Part shown: piece by piece, positions 38,926-48,413 of the stretch
Layout: every line of letters starts with the position of its first letter
Numbering within the stretch: position 1 is the first letter of the stretch
IMG/VR virus record: IMGVR_UViG_3300017971_007887
Span: 1-64,000 of that record
DNA: 64,000 bases
Reading direction: 5' to 3' (one strand)
Source of the DNA: a virus
Program-made: the position numbers and the translations under genes
The notes under the pieces: model-generated
The model's input: only the letters and a program-made list of their open reading frames with translations
Told to the model about the DNA's origin: nothing
The model's database searches: none

Positions 38926-41538
38926 TCAACGCTCATCGTCCCACTCCTCTTTACCATAGTAGCACCTGTGTCCGACAGTCTGTTCCACCGCCTTCACCAT
39001 GGCCGGCGTCAGCGCCACCTTCATACCGGTGATGACAGACGTGGTCTCCTCCAGCTCGTTCATGTGAGGTACCTTGGGCTCAATCACAATGTCTAGCACC
39101 AGCGGGTGCTCACCGAGATGACCGGCCAGTGCCTTCTTGATGTCAGCCAACTTGCCCTGGTCCTCCCTCTGCAGGGTCAGGGTCACCTTGTCGGCTCGCT
39201 TGGCGGCGAACAGCCCCTCCTGCTTGGAATTTCCCGCCTGGTACTTCAGCATGGCCTTCCAGGGTACCTGGGGAAACGCCGCGTCCAGCACCAACTGAGA
39301 CGCTGGGAACACCGGTCCGGTCCAGTACAGTTCCGCGTCGTAGTTACCGTCGAAATCGTCGGCGTGAATGGCCACCTGGTGGCTACTCTTGGCGGTCTTC
39401 TCCGTGCCAATCAGAACGTACGGCACCTTCATACCGACATAAAACTCTTTCCCGTCCTTTATCATCTGCTCGGCCACCCTCACCTGGGGCTGTTTGGTCT
39501 CGTACAGATCCGGGCGCTTGTTCACCGCCTTGGTGATTGTCAGATCCGCAGGATCCGCATGTCCGCCGAACAGCAAGTCGCGCCACCTGACCACTATCTC
39601 CCGAGCCCCCTCCACGGTCGGGTCGGCGTCCTCCATCAGGTAGTCGATGATCTCCTTCTGCATCTTCTGCCGTATCGGACAGCCGTCGGTACGGATATAC
39701 GCCAACCCCTTCACGTCTAGCTTTCCGGTGACCTTCATCCCGGCGTAATTCTTCTTGGACACGAACACAATCCGGGTATACTCCGCGTCCAACTCCAACC
39801 GGATGAACCCGGGCTCGCCGCCCCTCTCCGACACCCAGGCGTCTATCACGGCCGCCATCTCCTCCGCGAACGCCAGGGCGGTGTCCCGGTCGCACAACAC
39901 ATACACCGAGTCGGTATCCCCGTACAGAACCTTGATGCCCCGCTTCTCGGCCTCGGCGATCACAAGCTGGATGATCTGCTTGGACGTGACCGTCACCGCC
40001 TCGCCGCACTCCCGGCTGTAGTACCGGTGGTCCGGCGAGGACAGGATGCCGAACCCGCTGTTGCCGATCACTTTGTTTGCGTCCGACCTCTGTTTGGCCC
40101 GTCGGTACTCCGCGGTCCCCTCTTTGGACTGCTCCTCAAGCTCGATGGCCCGCTGTTTGAACCGGCGCCGGTTATACATCGAGTCGGACACCATCGACGG
40201 GAACACCCCCTCCTCGTCCAACCTAAACACCGCCCCGTTCCCGGCAACACACGTCGGAATAGCAGAGGGCTTCTCCGCTCCCAACCCCACGTACGTCTCC
40301 GGGCTGATGTTGAACGACCGGATTACGTTCGGATACAGCGACGCGAAGTCCAGGCAGCAGACGCCCTTGTGCAGTCCGGTCACTGGCTCCTTCACGTACG
40401 CCCCCTCGATCTTCCCGTCATCAACGAACGGGTTCTCTTTGCCGTAGAAATGGAACTTGGTAGGGAACCGTTTTCCGGTTGTCGCGCCCTTACGCAGGAT
40501 GTACGCATCGTTCAGGTACCCGGTGCGCAGGCTGAAGTCCGACAGGAACCGGTTGCACAGGTGGCTCAAGGTCTTCAGTCCGTCCACGTACCCGAACTTC
40601 TGCTCCAGCCTGACCATGATCTGCACGTCCCGGCTGTTGTACTGCTTGAGTAACACCTGATCCTTCTGCCACGCCTGGTACACCGCCTGGGCGGGATGGC
40701 TTCCCACCATCCCATGTCGCTTCTGCATCTCCTTGACCAGGTCCAGCTTGGGCATATCCACCAGGGCCGAACCAACCACGTCCAAGGCAAACGTGAGCTT
40801 CACCCCGGTGGCCTCCGTGTCCCTGCCATACCCGAAGTAGGGATGCCGGAACAGCTCCAACATATCCAGGAAGTTGACCATCTGCCAGCGCGGCCAGATC
40901 CTGTTGTGTTTGAACCTGGCCTTGAGCACCGGCTCGTCGTACTCGCTCCCATTCCACGCCACCAACACGTCGTGATTGGCCACCACCTCCCCGAACCGAT
41001 GCAGCAACTCCTGCTCCCCGGCGTCGTCGTCGCTCCTGGCCACGATAGTATCCCCAGGATGGCAATCCTGCGACCAGTAGCTGACCGACAGGATCCTGTG
41101 CTCCTCGGAGTGACTCCAGCCCAACCGGGCATCGGTCTCCAGATCGAAGAACAGCACCTTCGGGTCCTCGCTGAACTTCACCGGTCGGTCGGTCAGGAAC
41201 CTGGAGATGGGCGGCAGGTCGGCCTCCAGGGGCTCCACCCCCTTGTTGCGCATCCAGTCCACCAGGCTCCTCAGGTCGTTGCGACTGCCCACCGGATACA
41301 GCCTGACGTACCCATCACTCGACTTCACGTCCAAAAGCTGCGAGTCCAGTTCCCGGCAACGGATCTGCCTGTACTCGTCATCGGTGAGGTAGAAATAGTT
41401 CCGGAACGGGTGTTGCTCGATCAGCTTGCGCTCGCCCTCCCAATAGGACAGGCATATGTTGCCCTGCTTGTAGTCGAACCACCCGGCGGTGTAGCCGTCC
41501 GCCCGGGTGGCCTTCTTAGGCGCACGCTTCCTGGCCAT
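38926..41538 (-). CDS. Family B DNA polymerase, tagged
   Basis: 870 aa starting MARKRAPKKATRADGYTAG. Exonuclease motifs FFDLETD (Exo I), WNGSEYDEPVL (Exo II) and YNSRDVQIM (Exo III); polymerase motifs DFASLYPNVI (A), KVIGNSGFG (B) and YGDTDSVY (C). A complete proofreading replicase of the T4 gp43 type. Ribosome site GGAGTG. The tag precedes the conserved fold. Confidence 0.95.
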   Translation of the reverse strand: MARKRAPKKATRADGYTAGWFDYKQGNICLSYWEGERKLIEQHPFRNYFYLTDDEYRQIRCRELDSQLLDVKSSDGYVRLYPVGSRNDLRSLVDWMRNKGVEPLEADLPPISRFLTDRPVKFSEDPKVLFFDLETDARLGWSHSEEHRILSVSYWSQDCHPGDTIVARSDDDAGEQELLHRFGEVVANHDVLVAWNGSEYDEPVLKARFKHNRIWPRWQMVNFLDMLELFRHPYFGYGRDTEATGVKLTFALDVVGSALVDMPKLDLVKEMQKRHGMVGSHPAQAVYQAWQKDQVLLKQYNSRDVQIMVRLEQKFGYVDGLKTLSHLCNRFLSDFSLRTGYLNDAYILRKGATTGKRFPTKFHFYGKENPFVDDGKIEGAYVKEPVTGLHKGVCCLDFASLYPNVIRSFNISPETYVGLGAEKPSAIPTCVAGNGAVFRLDEEGVFPSMVSDSMYNRRRFKQRAIELEEQSKEGTAEYRRAKQRSDANKVIGNSGFGILSSPDHRYYSRECGEAVTVTSKQIIQLVIAEAEKRGIKVLYGDTDSVYVLCDRDTALAFAEEMAAVIDAWVSERGGEPGFIRLELDAEYTRIVFVSKKNYAGMKVTGKLDVKGLAYIRTDGCPIRQKMQKEIIDYLMEDADPTVEGAREIVVRWRDLLFGGHADPADLTITKAVNKRPDLYETKQPQVRVAEQMIKDGKEFYVGMKVPYVLIGTEKTAKSSHQVAIHADDFDGNYDAELYWTGPVFPASQLVLDAAFPQVPWKAMLKYQAGNSKQEGLFAAKRADKVTLTLQREDQGKLADIKKALAGHLGEHPLVLDIVIEPKVPHMNELEETTSVITGMKVALTPAMVKAVEQTVGHRCYYGKEEWDDER

Positions 41539-41631
41539 GTTTCACTCCGGAATGAGAACGAGGGATTTCAGGGGGACAGGCTCCCTCGGGCCTGCCTCTA
41601 CGTGACACCATTGCCACACCCCCTACTCAAC

Positions 41632-42666
41632 TCACTCACTGGCGAACTGGCAAAACTCCAGGGTGGCCTTGTCGCCACTGATCTCGATCTCGACCCATAC
41701 GCGGTTCTCCTTGGGAACCTCCTTGTCATCCAGGCACACGTAGTACTGGGCACCCTCCTTCTTGCCACTCTTCTTCTTGTGTACCATGAATGACAGCTTG
41801 GACTTGCGGGGACGGCCCCGGCCATCTCCGTTGTCATCCTCACCGGCCACCTTCTCCCGGGCATCGTTCAACACCTTGGTCAGAGCGTCCCGGTCCAGGC
41901 CCTTGCCACCCTCGCTCTTGGGCAGCGCGGCCTTGAGCAGCTTGGGGCGCTCCTTGTCGGGCACCTTGACGATGGTCCGGCCGAGCAGGTCCAGCTTGAA
42001 CACCGATAGTTTGGCGGCCTCCTCCTCGTCGAACCGCTCGGCGATCCGCACGTACATGTACGCAGTGGGACGCTTCATGGAAAGCTCCTTGTCCAGGAAC
42101 GCATCCATGTCCTTGTACTTCATCTCACGCCACTGCTCGGTCTCGCTGATCTCCACCAGATGTTGACCGATCCTCCACGCCGCCGCTCCCGTGCTGGCAT
42201 CCAGACGGCGGATCTCCTCCACCCTGTCCGTCAACGGTACCGCCGACTTTTCCGGCTCAGGCTCCTTCTTGGCAACCGCCGTTGTCTTGGTGGTGTTGGT
42301 CTTCTTGCCGGGCTTGCCAGGTTTGTCCTTGCCCTTCTTTTTGTCGGCGGTCTTGCTCTCGCCGGTGCGGTCGATGGTGTTCACCTTCTTCTTGTCACTA
42401 CCACCGAACAATTTGTCGTACCCGCCGTCGCTGTTCTCGGAGCAGTCCCAGCCGCAGCGCCAGCAGTACTTGTCATCATCGCCAACGTACGTCGGCTCAG
42501 TGGGGAACTTGCAACCTCCCTCCTCCGGGTCGCACACATACTCCTGCTCCCCGACCTCTCCCCGGATGATCCGCTCCAGCGCCTTGTCGGTGACGCCCTC
42601 CGGTACTTCGATCCCCTTGTCCGCCGCGTACTGCAGCGCTACTTCCCGTCTGAATTTACCTGCCAT
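41632..42666 (-). CDS. DUF3102/ParB-family-like DNA-associated protein, related to 55442-56296
   Basis: 344 aa, start MAGKFRREVALQYAADKGIE after AGGAGGCGG. Cys-containing N-terminal part (YVCDPEEGGCKF and YCWRCGWDC), a Lys-rich linker, then IGQHLVEISETEQWREMKYK followed by KDMDAFLDKEL. That layout recurs in the gene at 55442 (VGQALLQVQDKMLWKYGG). The segment is reminiscent of DUF3102-type DNA-binding helices. Function unknown. Confidence 0.6.
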   Translation of the reverse strand: MAGKFRREVALQYAADKGIEVPEGVTDKALERIIRGEVGEQEYVCDPEEGGCKFPTEPTYVGDDDKYCWRCGWDCSENSDGGYDKLFGGSDKKKVNTIDRTGESKTADKKKGKDKPGKPGKKTNTTKTTAVAKKEPEPEKSAVPLTDRVEEIRRLDASTGAAAWRIGQHLVEISETEQWREMKYKDMDAFLDKELSMKRPTAYMYVRIAERFDEEEAAKLSVFKLDLLGRTIVKVPDKERPKLLKAALPKSEGGKGLDRDALTKVLNDAREKVAGEDDNGDGRGRPRKSKLSFMVHKKKSGKKEGAQYYVCLDDKEVPKENRVWVEIEISGDKATLEFCQFASE

Positions 42667-43601
42667 GATCCGCCTCCTGTCTGAAAAAGTGTAACCAATT
42701 CGGCCGGCCGGAATTCGGCCGGGTCCATGCCCTTCGGCAACCTCACGATCTCAACTCTCTTTCCAGTGAACCACGCCCTGGCCTCCGTGGCCATGACGCT
42801 CCCCGCGACATCCCCCTCCCGCCAAACAAAGATGGTATCCGCCCACGACAGCTCGGACACCTGCTGCTCCGTGATCTTGCTTCCTCTGATCGCCACCGGA
42901 TTGGGCAGGCCAGTCTGCCACACCCGCAAGGCGTCCGCCCAGCCCTCCACCAAGTTGACAACCCGCTTTGACCGGTCTGCCTGATCCAACCCGAACAAGC
43001 CCCACTCCGAACCCGCGGTGTTCCCCTTGGGCGTGAGCACCTTCGGGTCGCTGTCCGAATACGACCTGGCATCCCACGCGATAAGCAACCCCTGTCGCCT
43101 GACCGGCACCCACAACCTTCCCCTCCACACCCAGTCCATCAGGCCGAACGTCCTGATCTCCTCGGCCCCGAAGCCACGGTCTGACATGTACCTCACGCAC
43201 GGTGAACCTGCCTGTATGGGCTGCAATCCAATCGGTTCTCGAATTCCTGGTGGTTCGTACTGCCTGAACGTCATGTTGTATACAACATCCTCATCCTCGA
43301 TGTAAACACTTTTTTTTGAGGACCCCTTCACGAACTCCAGGGCCTCCTGGAACTCACATCCGCGGACTGTCATCACCAGATCGTACACACTGCCGCCCCA
43401 GTGACAAGAGAAGCAGTAGAACAACCCGCTCCTATCACCGTCGTCGGCGCGAATGCCCCACGACGGATTGCTGTCGGCATGCCTGCCCGACATGCACCTG
43501 GCCACTAGTTCACCACCCCTGCGCTTGAACTGGATCTCCAGCCTGGTCAGCAGGTGCTCAACATCGACAGCTCGGCGTATCTGGTTCAGGGTTGTTGTCA
43601 C
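42639..43601 (-). CDS. DnaG-like primase (CHC2 zinc finger and TOPRIM)
   Basis: 320 aa from GTG (GTGA overlap). Zinc finger with CMSGRHADSNPSWGI and LFYCFSCHWGG, then a TOPRIM segment NLVEGWADALRVWQTGLPN with WREGDVAGS supplying acidic residues. Compact compared with bacterial DnaG (about 580 aa), lacking a helicase-binding C-terminal domain. Lays primers for the family B polymerase together with the adjacent DnaB-type helicase. Confidence 0.85.
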   Translation of the reverse strand: MTTTLNQIRRAVDVEHLLTRLEIQFKRRGGELVARCMSGRHADSNPSWGIRADDGDRSGLFYCFSCHWGGSVYDLVMTVRGCEFQEALEFVKGSSKKSVYIEDEDVVYNMTFRQYEPPGIREPIGLQPIQAGSPCVRYMSDRGFGAEEIRTFGLMDWVWRGRLWVPVRRQGLLIAWDARSYSDSDPKVLTPKGNTAGSEWGLFGLDQADRSKRVVNLVEGWADALRVWQTGLPNPVAIRGSKITEQQVSELSWADTIFVWREGDVAGSVMATEARAWFTGKRVEIVRLPKGMDPAEFRPAELVTLFQTGGGSWQVNSDGK

Positions 43602-44227
43602 GGAAGTATCTTCACGTACTTTGCCCAGGCCACGAACAGGTTGAACCTTTCCTGACAACGTTTGTCCCCGGCTACCATCTCCCGCTCGTGGTACTCCAGA
43701 TTATCGGAGCAGACCGAGATTCTCCTGTTAGCAAACTCCTCTGGTGACGTATCAGGAGCCGGGTACACCGGCGGTGTCGGCAGTACGAACTCGTTTTCGA
43801 CCATCTCCAACTGCTCGACTGCGAACTTCAAAAAATTACGGAACTCCTCATCACGGGTCTTCTTGCGCCACTCCCGTAGAGTCTCCAGTGACTGTTGATA
43901 TGCATCTATCTTGGGAACAAGCTCCGCCTTCCGCCGATCATATTCATCCCGGTTGGCACTACACTCGTTTTGGATCTCCTGGATCCACTGTTCCTCCGTC
44001 CTGCTCTTGAGTTCTTCCAACTCGGCGCGGTACTCATCGACGCGTTCCCGGTGGTAACTGTCTTTCTGCTCCTTCACCAACAGCTCGCGGATCTGGTCCT
44101 CTGTGAGATCCCACGGCTCCTCCCGCAGCATCACGAGCATTCCAAAATTACGCGACAGACACTCAACCAGCCACCTCTTCAGATCCCAATTCATCTCCTC
44201 CAGCTTTGCTGTATACCCAGTCGGCAT
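43598..44227 (-). CDS. Coiled-coil protein between helicase and primase
   Basis: 209 aa, start MPTGYTAKLEEMNWDLKRWL after CTGGAGGTGG. Residues 40-140 are coiled coil. Proteins with the MPTGYTA opening are common in phages and uncharacterised. Position suggests a replication role. Confidence 0.7.
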   Translation of the reverse strand: MPTGYTAKLEEMNWDLKRWLVECLSRNFGMLVMLREEPWDLTEDQIRELLVKEQKDSYHRERVDEYRAELEELKSRTEEQWIQEIQNECSANRDEYDRRKAELVPKIDAYQQSLETLREWRKKTRDEEFRNFLKFAVEQLEMVENEFVLPTPPVYPAPDTSPEEFANRRISVCSDNLEYHEREMVAGDKRCQERFNLFVAWAKYVKILP

Positions 44228-44242
44228 TTTTCCACCTCCAGT

Positions 44243-45607
44243 TTAGAATGGTCTATCGTCAGGGGGAACAAACGAAGCTGCCTGCTCCACGTCCCCTATC
44301 TTGTCCCGGACCAGTCGGAACACCCACGGCTCAAAGTCGGCCATCATGGTGATCCCGGCCTCCCCCACTCGCTGCTTCTCCATGCCCACTTCCACCACGT
44401 CGTCCCGCAGGTGCTTGGTGTACATCCGCTCCCGGTGCATCAGCCAGATCACGTCGGCCACCTCCTCGTACATACCCGCGTCCTTCAGATCCCCCAGCAC
44501 CGGCCGGCGGGTCCTGTCCTTGCTGCGGTCCTCCGCCTTGCGGCTCAATTGGGACAGCAGGATCCCGTGTACTTCGTACCGCTTCAGTATCGACTGTACA
44601 CGCATCAACGCCCCGTTGATCCTTTGGGCCGACCAGTCCACCAGCATCCGCTGGAACAGATCCATCGCCAGGATGTCGTAGCCCCCGTCCGCCAGAATCT
44701 CCTCCAGGCGTTCCAGGGCGCTGTCGTTGGTCCACTTGCCGCCCAGGTCCACAAACGGGTTGTCCATGACCTCCAACCGATCATCCGTCCCGGCAATCTT
44801 CTTGGCCACCTTCTGGATCCTCTCCCTCTCCTCCAGGGACAGCTTATCGGGTGTCTTGATGATCCTGCTAGACTCAATCCCGGTGGAACACGACACCAGC
44901 ATGTCCAGGAATCGCACCCTGCCGGACTCGAGAGGCAGCACCAGAATCCGGGGCTTCTTCCTGCGCTCCAGCTGCCGGCGCACCAGGTCCACCAGCAGGG
45001 TGGACTTGCCAGCCCCCGGTCTGCCAGCGATCACGGTTATCCTACGAGGCGCCAGTCCCTCCACCAGGTGGCGGTCGATGGACGCGAACCCAGTAGGGAC
45101 GAACGGCACGTCCCCATCACACCTGGCCTGGAACTCCTGGAGCCACTGATCAGCGGTGCCGTGGATCCCAGACCTGGCGGACACATTGCGAAGCTCCTTC
45201 AGCAGGGTGCTGGCCGCGTCTATGCACTCGACGTGAGGCCTACCCCTGTCCTCCAGGCACTCCTGCACCTCCGGCAGCAGCTTCACCGCCCTGCGGCGGG
45301 AGGACTCCCGCTTCAGGCGCTCCAGGTATTTCTCGAACCCGTCCGCTATGCCCATGGACAGTAGCTTGTCCACGTAGTCCAGGCCGCCGAACTCCTCCTC
45401 CTCGCAGTGCACCGCGATGTTTGCCTTGTCGGGCTTGACCCCGTTCAGCTCGCACGCGCACACCGACTCGAACAGGATCCTGTGTTTGGACCCCTGGAAG
45501 TCCTCCTTGTGTAGAGAGCCGATGGCGCGCCGTCTGCACTTGGGGCAGTTGATCATGCTGGACAGGACAACCTGCTCGTTGACAACGTCGAAAGGCGCTC
45601 TAGGCAT
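44243..45607 (-). CDS. Replicative DNA helicase, DnaB-like
   Basis: 454 aa, start MPRAPFDVVNEQVVLSSMI after GGGAGGGGAGTG. DnaB-type N-terminal domain (AIGSLHKEDFQGSKHRILFE) with a CPKC pair inserted near residue 20 and CAC near 48, then the RecA-like core with Walker A AGRPGAGKST and a LSQLSRKAEDRSKDRTRRP-type arginine region. Unwinds DNA at the fork, working with the loader at 47.1 kb and primase at 42.6 kb. Confidence 0.9.
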   Translation of the reverse strand: MPRAPFDVVNEQVVLSSMINCPKCRRRAIGSLHKEDFQGSKHRILFESVCACELNGVKPDKANIAVHCEEEEFGGLDYVDKLLSMGIADGFEKYLERLKRESSRRRAVKLLPEVQECLEDRGRPHVECIDAASTLLKELRNVSARSGIHGTADQWLQEFQARCDGDVPFVPTGFASIDRHLVEGLAPRRITVIAGRPGAGKSTLLVDLVRRQLERRKKPRILVLPLESGRVRFLDMLVSCSTGIESSRIIKTPDKLSLEERERIQKVAKKIAGTDDRLEVMDNPFVDLGGKWTNDSALERLEEILADGGYDILAMDLFQRMLVDWSAQRINGALMRVQSILKRYEVHGILLSQLSRKAEDRSKDRTRRPVLGDLKDAGMYEEVADVIWLMHRERMYTKHLRDDVVEVGMEKQRVGEAGITMMADFEPWVFRLVRDKIGDVEQAASFVPPDDRPF

Positions 45608-46424
45608 CACTCCCCTCCCTGGGACTCGTGACATCGATGTAGTTCTTCTCAGATTCCATGATCTGTTTAGCCAGTGCCGCCTCCTGCATGAAGCTCCTGT
45701 TGTAGTGCCACGCGCACCGGTCAGGCTGCTGCCCGGCATTCTTCTTGAACACCACGAACGCATCAATCAAACAATATTGGTTGGGCAGCTCGCCGTCCAT
45801 CCCCCAGTTGACCATCTCTACCAGCAGGGGCTCGAACTGGGTGTAGTGCCTGAGCCTCTCCACCAACCACGTAGCCGACATACCCGGGTCGCGCAGGTGG
45901 GGGGTTCCCCTCCTAACATGCTCATCGCACCAGCCCAGGTTGCTCACGTGTAGGAACGCGTACCCGCCCTCCACCATCACCCGCTGCAGGTCATTGAGGT
46001 AGTAAGTGAGGCACGTCCGGTCGCAGTGCACCAGGCTGTCCCAACTGAACACGAACGACACACTGTCGTCCTTGATCTTGACCAAGTCCAGACCACCCGT
46101 ATGGTAAAACCTTGCATGGGGATCATTACAGAAACGTTCACGACAATATTCCACGCATCCCGGAATTAGATCAACTCCAATCACATCACCGTAATCAAGA
46201 CTGATAGCTTGGAGATCTAACAAACAATTAGTCATTCGTCCATGACCACATCCGATCTCCAACCAATGACCTGGAGGAGGTGCCAACAATGCCAACGGTT
46301 GAATGCGCGGCTCCACCGTCACCTGCCATAACTTGGCAGTACATCCCCATGCCTGGGACCACTCCTCCCCGTGCTCCTTCCACGGGCACTCGCTCCACAT
46401 CTTCAGGTTGCCTTGGACGTTCAT
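45600..46424 (-). CDS. SAM-dependent methyltransferase (second)
   Basis: 274 aa. Motif I WLEIGCGHGRMTNCL, GVDLIPGCVEYC, and FVFSWDSLVHCD of a class I methyltransferase. The latter is typical of small-molecule or sugar methyltransferases. It could belong with the RmlB/RmlC-like sugar genes. Overlaps the helicase start by 8 bases. Confidence 0.82.
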   Translation of the reverse strand: MNVQGNLKMWSECPWKEHGEEWSQAWGCTAKLWQVTVEPRIQPLALLAPPPGHWLEIGCGHGRMTNCLLDLQAISLDYGDVIGVDLIPGCVEYCRERFCNDPHARFYHTGGLDLVKIKDDSVSFVFSWDSLVHCDRTCLTYYLNDLQRVMVEGGYAFLHVSNLGWCDEHVRRGTPHLRDPGMSATWLVERLRHYTQFEPLLVEMVNWGMDGELPNQYCLIDAFVVFKKNAGQQPDRCAWHYNRSFMQEAALAKQIMESEKNYIDVTSPREGSDA

Positions 46425-46427
46425 GTT

Positions 46428-46679
46428 TCAACTCTTCAACAGATGGATCATCATACCGATCCGCCGGTACAGTATTTCCAGCGACTCCTGCAGCACATGC
46501 TCCACCATCTCATCTGGGTTATCGTCAGTGCTATACAGGACCTCAGCGCCCATCACCAGCTGAAGTATGTTGTGGTTACCCTCCACCCGCACACCAGAGA
46601 ACTCCGTGTTGTTGGTACGCTCCTCGATGTCAGCGTCCAGCAGCTGCACCAGATCCGCCAGCGAATCGAATGAAACCAT
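46428..46679 (-). CDS. Small acidic hypothetical protein
   Basis: 83 aa, start MVSFDSLADLVQLLDADIEE after AAGGAGGAG; palindrome copy 6 lies 18 bases upstream. Acidic, helical. Function unknown. Confidence 0.7.
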   Translation of the reverse strand: MVSFDSLADLVQLLDADIEERTNNTEFSGVRVEGNHNILQLVMGAEVLYSTDDNPDEMVEHVLQESLEILYRRIGMMIHLLKS

Positions 46680-46696
46680 GCTCTCCTCCTTGCCTA

Positions 46697-46711
46697 TTAA
46701 ACAGTGTTTAA
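46697..46711. promoter_or_regulatory. Dispersed palindrome, copy 6
   Basis: TTAAACAGTGTTTAA in the gap between two genes, just 5' of the AAGGAGGAG site of the 46428 gene. Confidence 0.7.
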
Positions 46712-46713
46712 GT

Positions 46714-47052
46714 TTAGTCATGCCCCCTGTCTCCAGGTTCTGTAATGGTCAACCCAAAACCACCATAATATCCGTTATGCTCATTGTGATTGACCAAGAC
46801 AACAGTGCACTTGTCAGTGACGATCTCAACAAAACAACATTCGTGCATCCCATACTCCTTCTCCAGATCGGGCACCTCTTTGACATCGATCTTGACGAAC
46901 GTCCCACCCTCCAGTTCTCCTGGCTTGTCGTCCGTCATCATGTATCTCTCCTCGCAGCATGACTGCCCGTCGTCCCAGATTGCAATCTCCTTCCCGTCAG
47001 TAAACTTTATCCTGAATTTGTTTGCCTCTGCCAACATATTCATTCCATCCAT
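46714..47052 (-). CDS. Hypothetical protein, start uncertain
   Basis: 112 aa from MDGMNMLAEANKF; no good ribosome site precedes this start. A strong site (CTGGAGGTG) instead serves an ATG at 47111 in another frame that reads MSDQMGFGVMIHYLSGG and stops after 37 codons within this gene. It may be a translationally coupled leader or signal a one-base error. The protein is beta-rich (FRIKFTDGKEIAIWDDGQS), unassigned. Confidence 0.55.
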   Translation of the reverse strand: MDGMNMLAEANKFRIKFTDGKEIAIWDDGQSCCEERYMMTDDKPGELEGGTFVKIDVKEVPDLEKEYGMHECCFVEIVTDKCTVVLVNHNEHNGYYGGFGLTITEPGDRGHD

Positions 47053-47123
47053 GAGCAGTACCACCAGACAAATAATGGATCATCACCCCAAACCCCATTT
47101 GATCTGACATTTGTACACCTCCA

Positions 47124-47145
47124 GTTATAAAACTCGTTTTACAAC
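47124..47145. promoter_or_regulatory. Palindrome family B, copy 2
   Basis: Half-sites GTTATAAAAC and GTTTTACAAC separated by TC, next to the ribosome site of the 47111 leader frame. The core TAAAACTCGTTTTACAA is shared exactly with the copy at 58460. Confidence 0.6.
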
Positions 47146-47837
47146 CTCCGGTCCGGCCCGTCTACCGGAACACACTCACACATCTGCATCAGCCGGCTGT
47201 ACAGCTTGTCCCCGTGACCACCGCCTGTGCCGTACCGCCGGATGTTGTCCGGTCGCAGGTTGGTGGTCACGATGGTGGGCGCCCCTGCCCACAGCCTGCC
47301 GTCCACGATGGTGTACAGGCACTCCAACAACCGCTCGGTGGCCTTCTCTGCCCCCAGGTCATCCAGGATCAACACAGGTGTCGCCGATGGATCCGCCAGG
47401 TTCAAGATCGCCTCCTGGTCGTTGCGCGGAATCCTGACCGTGGGCAGGAACACCGTCAGCAGACCTGCCCCGATGAACCAGTTTGCAATGGCACACGCCA
47501 GGTGAGTCTTTCCACACCCAGTCTTGGGCCCGTACAGCATGATGCCCCTCTTGCCGTTCCACACAAGCTCGACCTGGGACACCCTGTCCTCGCCTACCAG
47601 TCCCATCTGACCGCCGAGCAACCACTGGCTGTATGATAGGGCAGCAACGTACCCGGAGTGGTTGGCCTGCCGTCTATTGGTGTCAAACCTGGAGAACGTC
47701 ATCCCCCTTCCCACAGGACCAAGATTGCTGGCCCGGTACAGTTCACCCTCCCTTGCCTTGCTTATAGGCCTCAATGTCCTTCTTGATCCAGTCGGTTCTT
47801 TCCTCCGGGTACTCCTGTCTGCCTTCTTTCTTACCAT
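47139..47837 (-). CDS. Helicase loader, DnaC/IstB-like, tagged
   Basis: 232 aa, start MVRKKADRSTRRKEPTGS after GGAGGCAGAC. AAA+ core with Walker A GPKTGCGKTHLACAIA, Walker B VLILDDLGAE and sensor segment TIVTTNLRPDNI. Loads the DnaB-type helicase. The N-terminal tag is followed by a further basic stretch. Overlaps the upstream gene by 95 bases. Confidence 0.85.
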   Translation of the reverse strand: MVRKKADRSTRRKEPTGSRRTLRPISKAREGELYRASNLGPVGRGMTFSRFDTNRRQANHSGYVAALSYSQWLLGGQMGLVGEDRVSQVELVWNGKRGIMLYGPKTGCGKTHLACAIANWFIGAGLLTVFLPTVRIPRNDQEAILNLADPSATPVLILDDLGAEKATERLLECLYTIVDGRLWAGAPTIVTTNLRPDNIRRYGTGGGHGDKLYSRLMQMCECVPVDGPDRRL

Positions 47838-48105
47838 GTCTGCCTCCGTATTGATCGATGCCCGACACGAACACGTTCCACGGATGGTGCCTTTCCACCA
47901 GCCACCTGGAGCGGTCATCGAAGTACCTTCCGATCCGCCGCCTGATCTCGGACAGGCCGAATATCTGCAGCAGCTCCTTCAACCGGGTTCTCTGCCGGCC
48001 GGACAACCGGAGTGCCGACTGCTCTCCGTGGGTCGACAAGTACTTCGATCTATACACCCGTTCCACGATTCCGATCAACACCTTTGTCGGTGCCCTCTTT
48101 TTCAT
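47743..48105 (-). CDS. Basic helical protein near the putative origin
   Basis: 120 aa, start MKKRAPTKVLIGIVERV after GGGGAGAA. Basic, helical; LSGRQRTRLKELLQIFGLSE could be an HTH. First gene after the A+T-rich gap and immediately before the loader, so an origin-binding or initiation role is plausible but unproven. The MKKRAP start is a partial tag match. Confidence 0.6.
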   Translation of the reverse strand: MKKRAPTKVLIGIVERVYRSKYLSTHGEQSALRLSGRQRTRLKELLQIFGLSEIRRRIGRYFDDRSRWLVERHHPWNVFVSGIDQYGGRHGKKEGRQEYPEERTDWIKKDIEAYKQGKGG

Positions 48106-48413
48106 TTCTCCCCTCTCCGTTTTTTTTTTCTTTTCCAATCTCCCGTCAGGTTTCCTTTTCCGCCAACGGGAAACTCCAATTATTTTTTTCCGGTCCCCTC
48201 CCTTACGTAGTAAGGAAAGTAATAGGGGGTTAAGTTAATATATATAGATCTTTTAAAAAGAGGGAGACGGGAAAATAAAAATAAATTTCCTAGAATCCCT
48301 CAAACCCTACCCTCCGGTCGTGAATTCTGGCACCTGTCCTCGAAAAACCGGTTCTGGAATTATTTTTCGGTGCCTATTTTATTTTCCACCGAAAAAGATC
48401 CGGCTGCCTGTTT
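48106..48413. other. A+T-rich intergenic region, candidate replication origin
   Basis: About 308 bases without a gene, far richer in A and T than the rest of the window. On the minus strand it holds TTTTTAAAAGATCTATATATATTAACTTAA-type sequence (broken here for length), a TACTACGTAAGG palindrome-like stretch, purine runs and a GGAGAGGGGAGAA leader for the next gene. No convincing iterons were found. Position beside helicase-loader genes fits an origin or a strong early promoter region. Confidence 0.4.

Noticed and set aside
41516-41611. 31-aa frame MVSRRGRPEGACPPE before the polymerase
   Set aside because: Has a GGGGGTG element but overlaps the polymerase start and shows no conserved feature; probably leader sequence.
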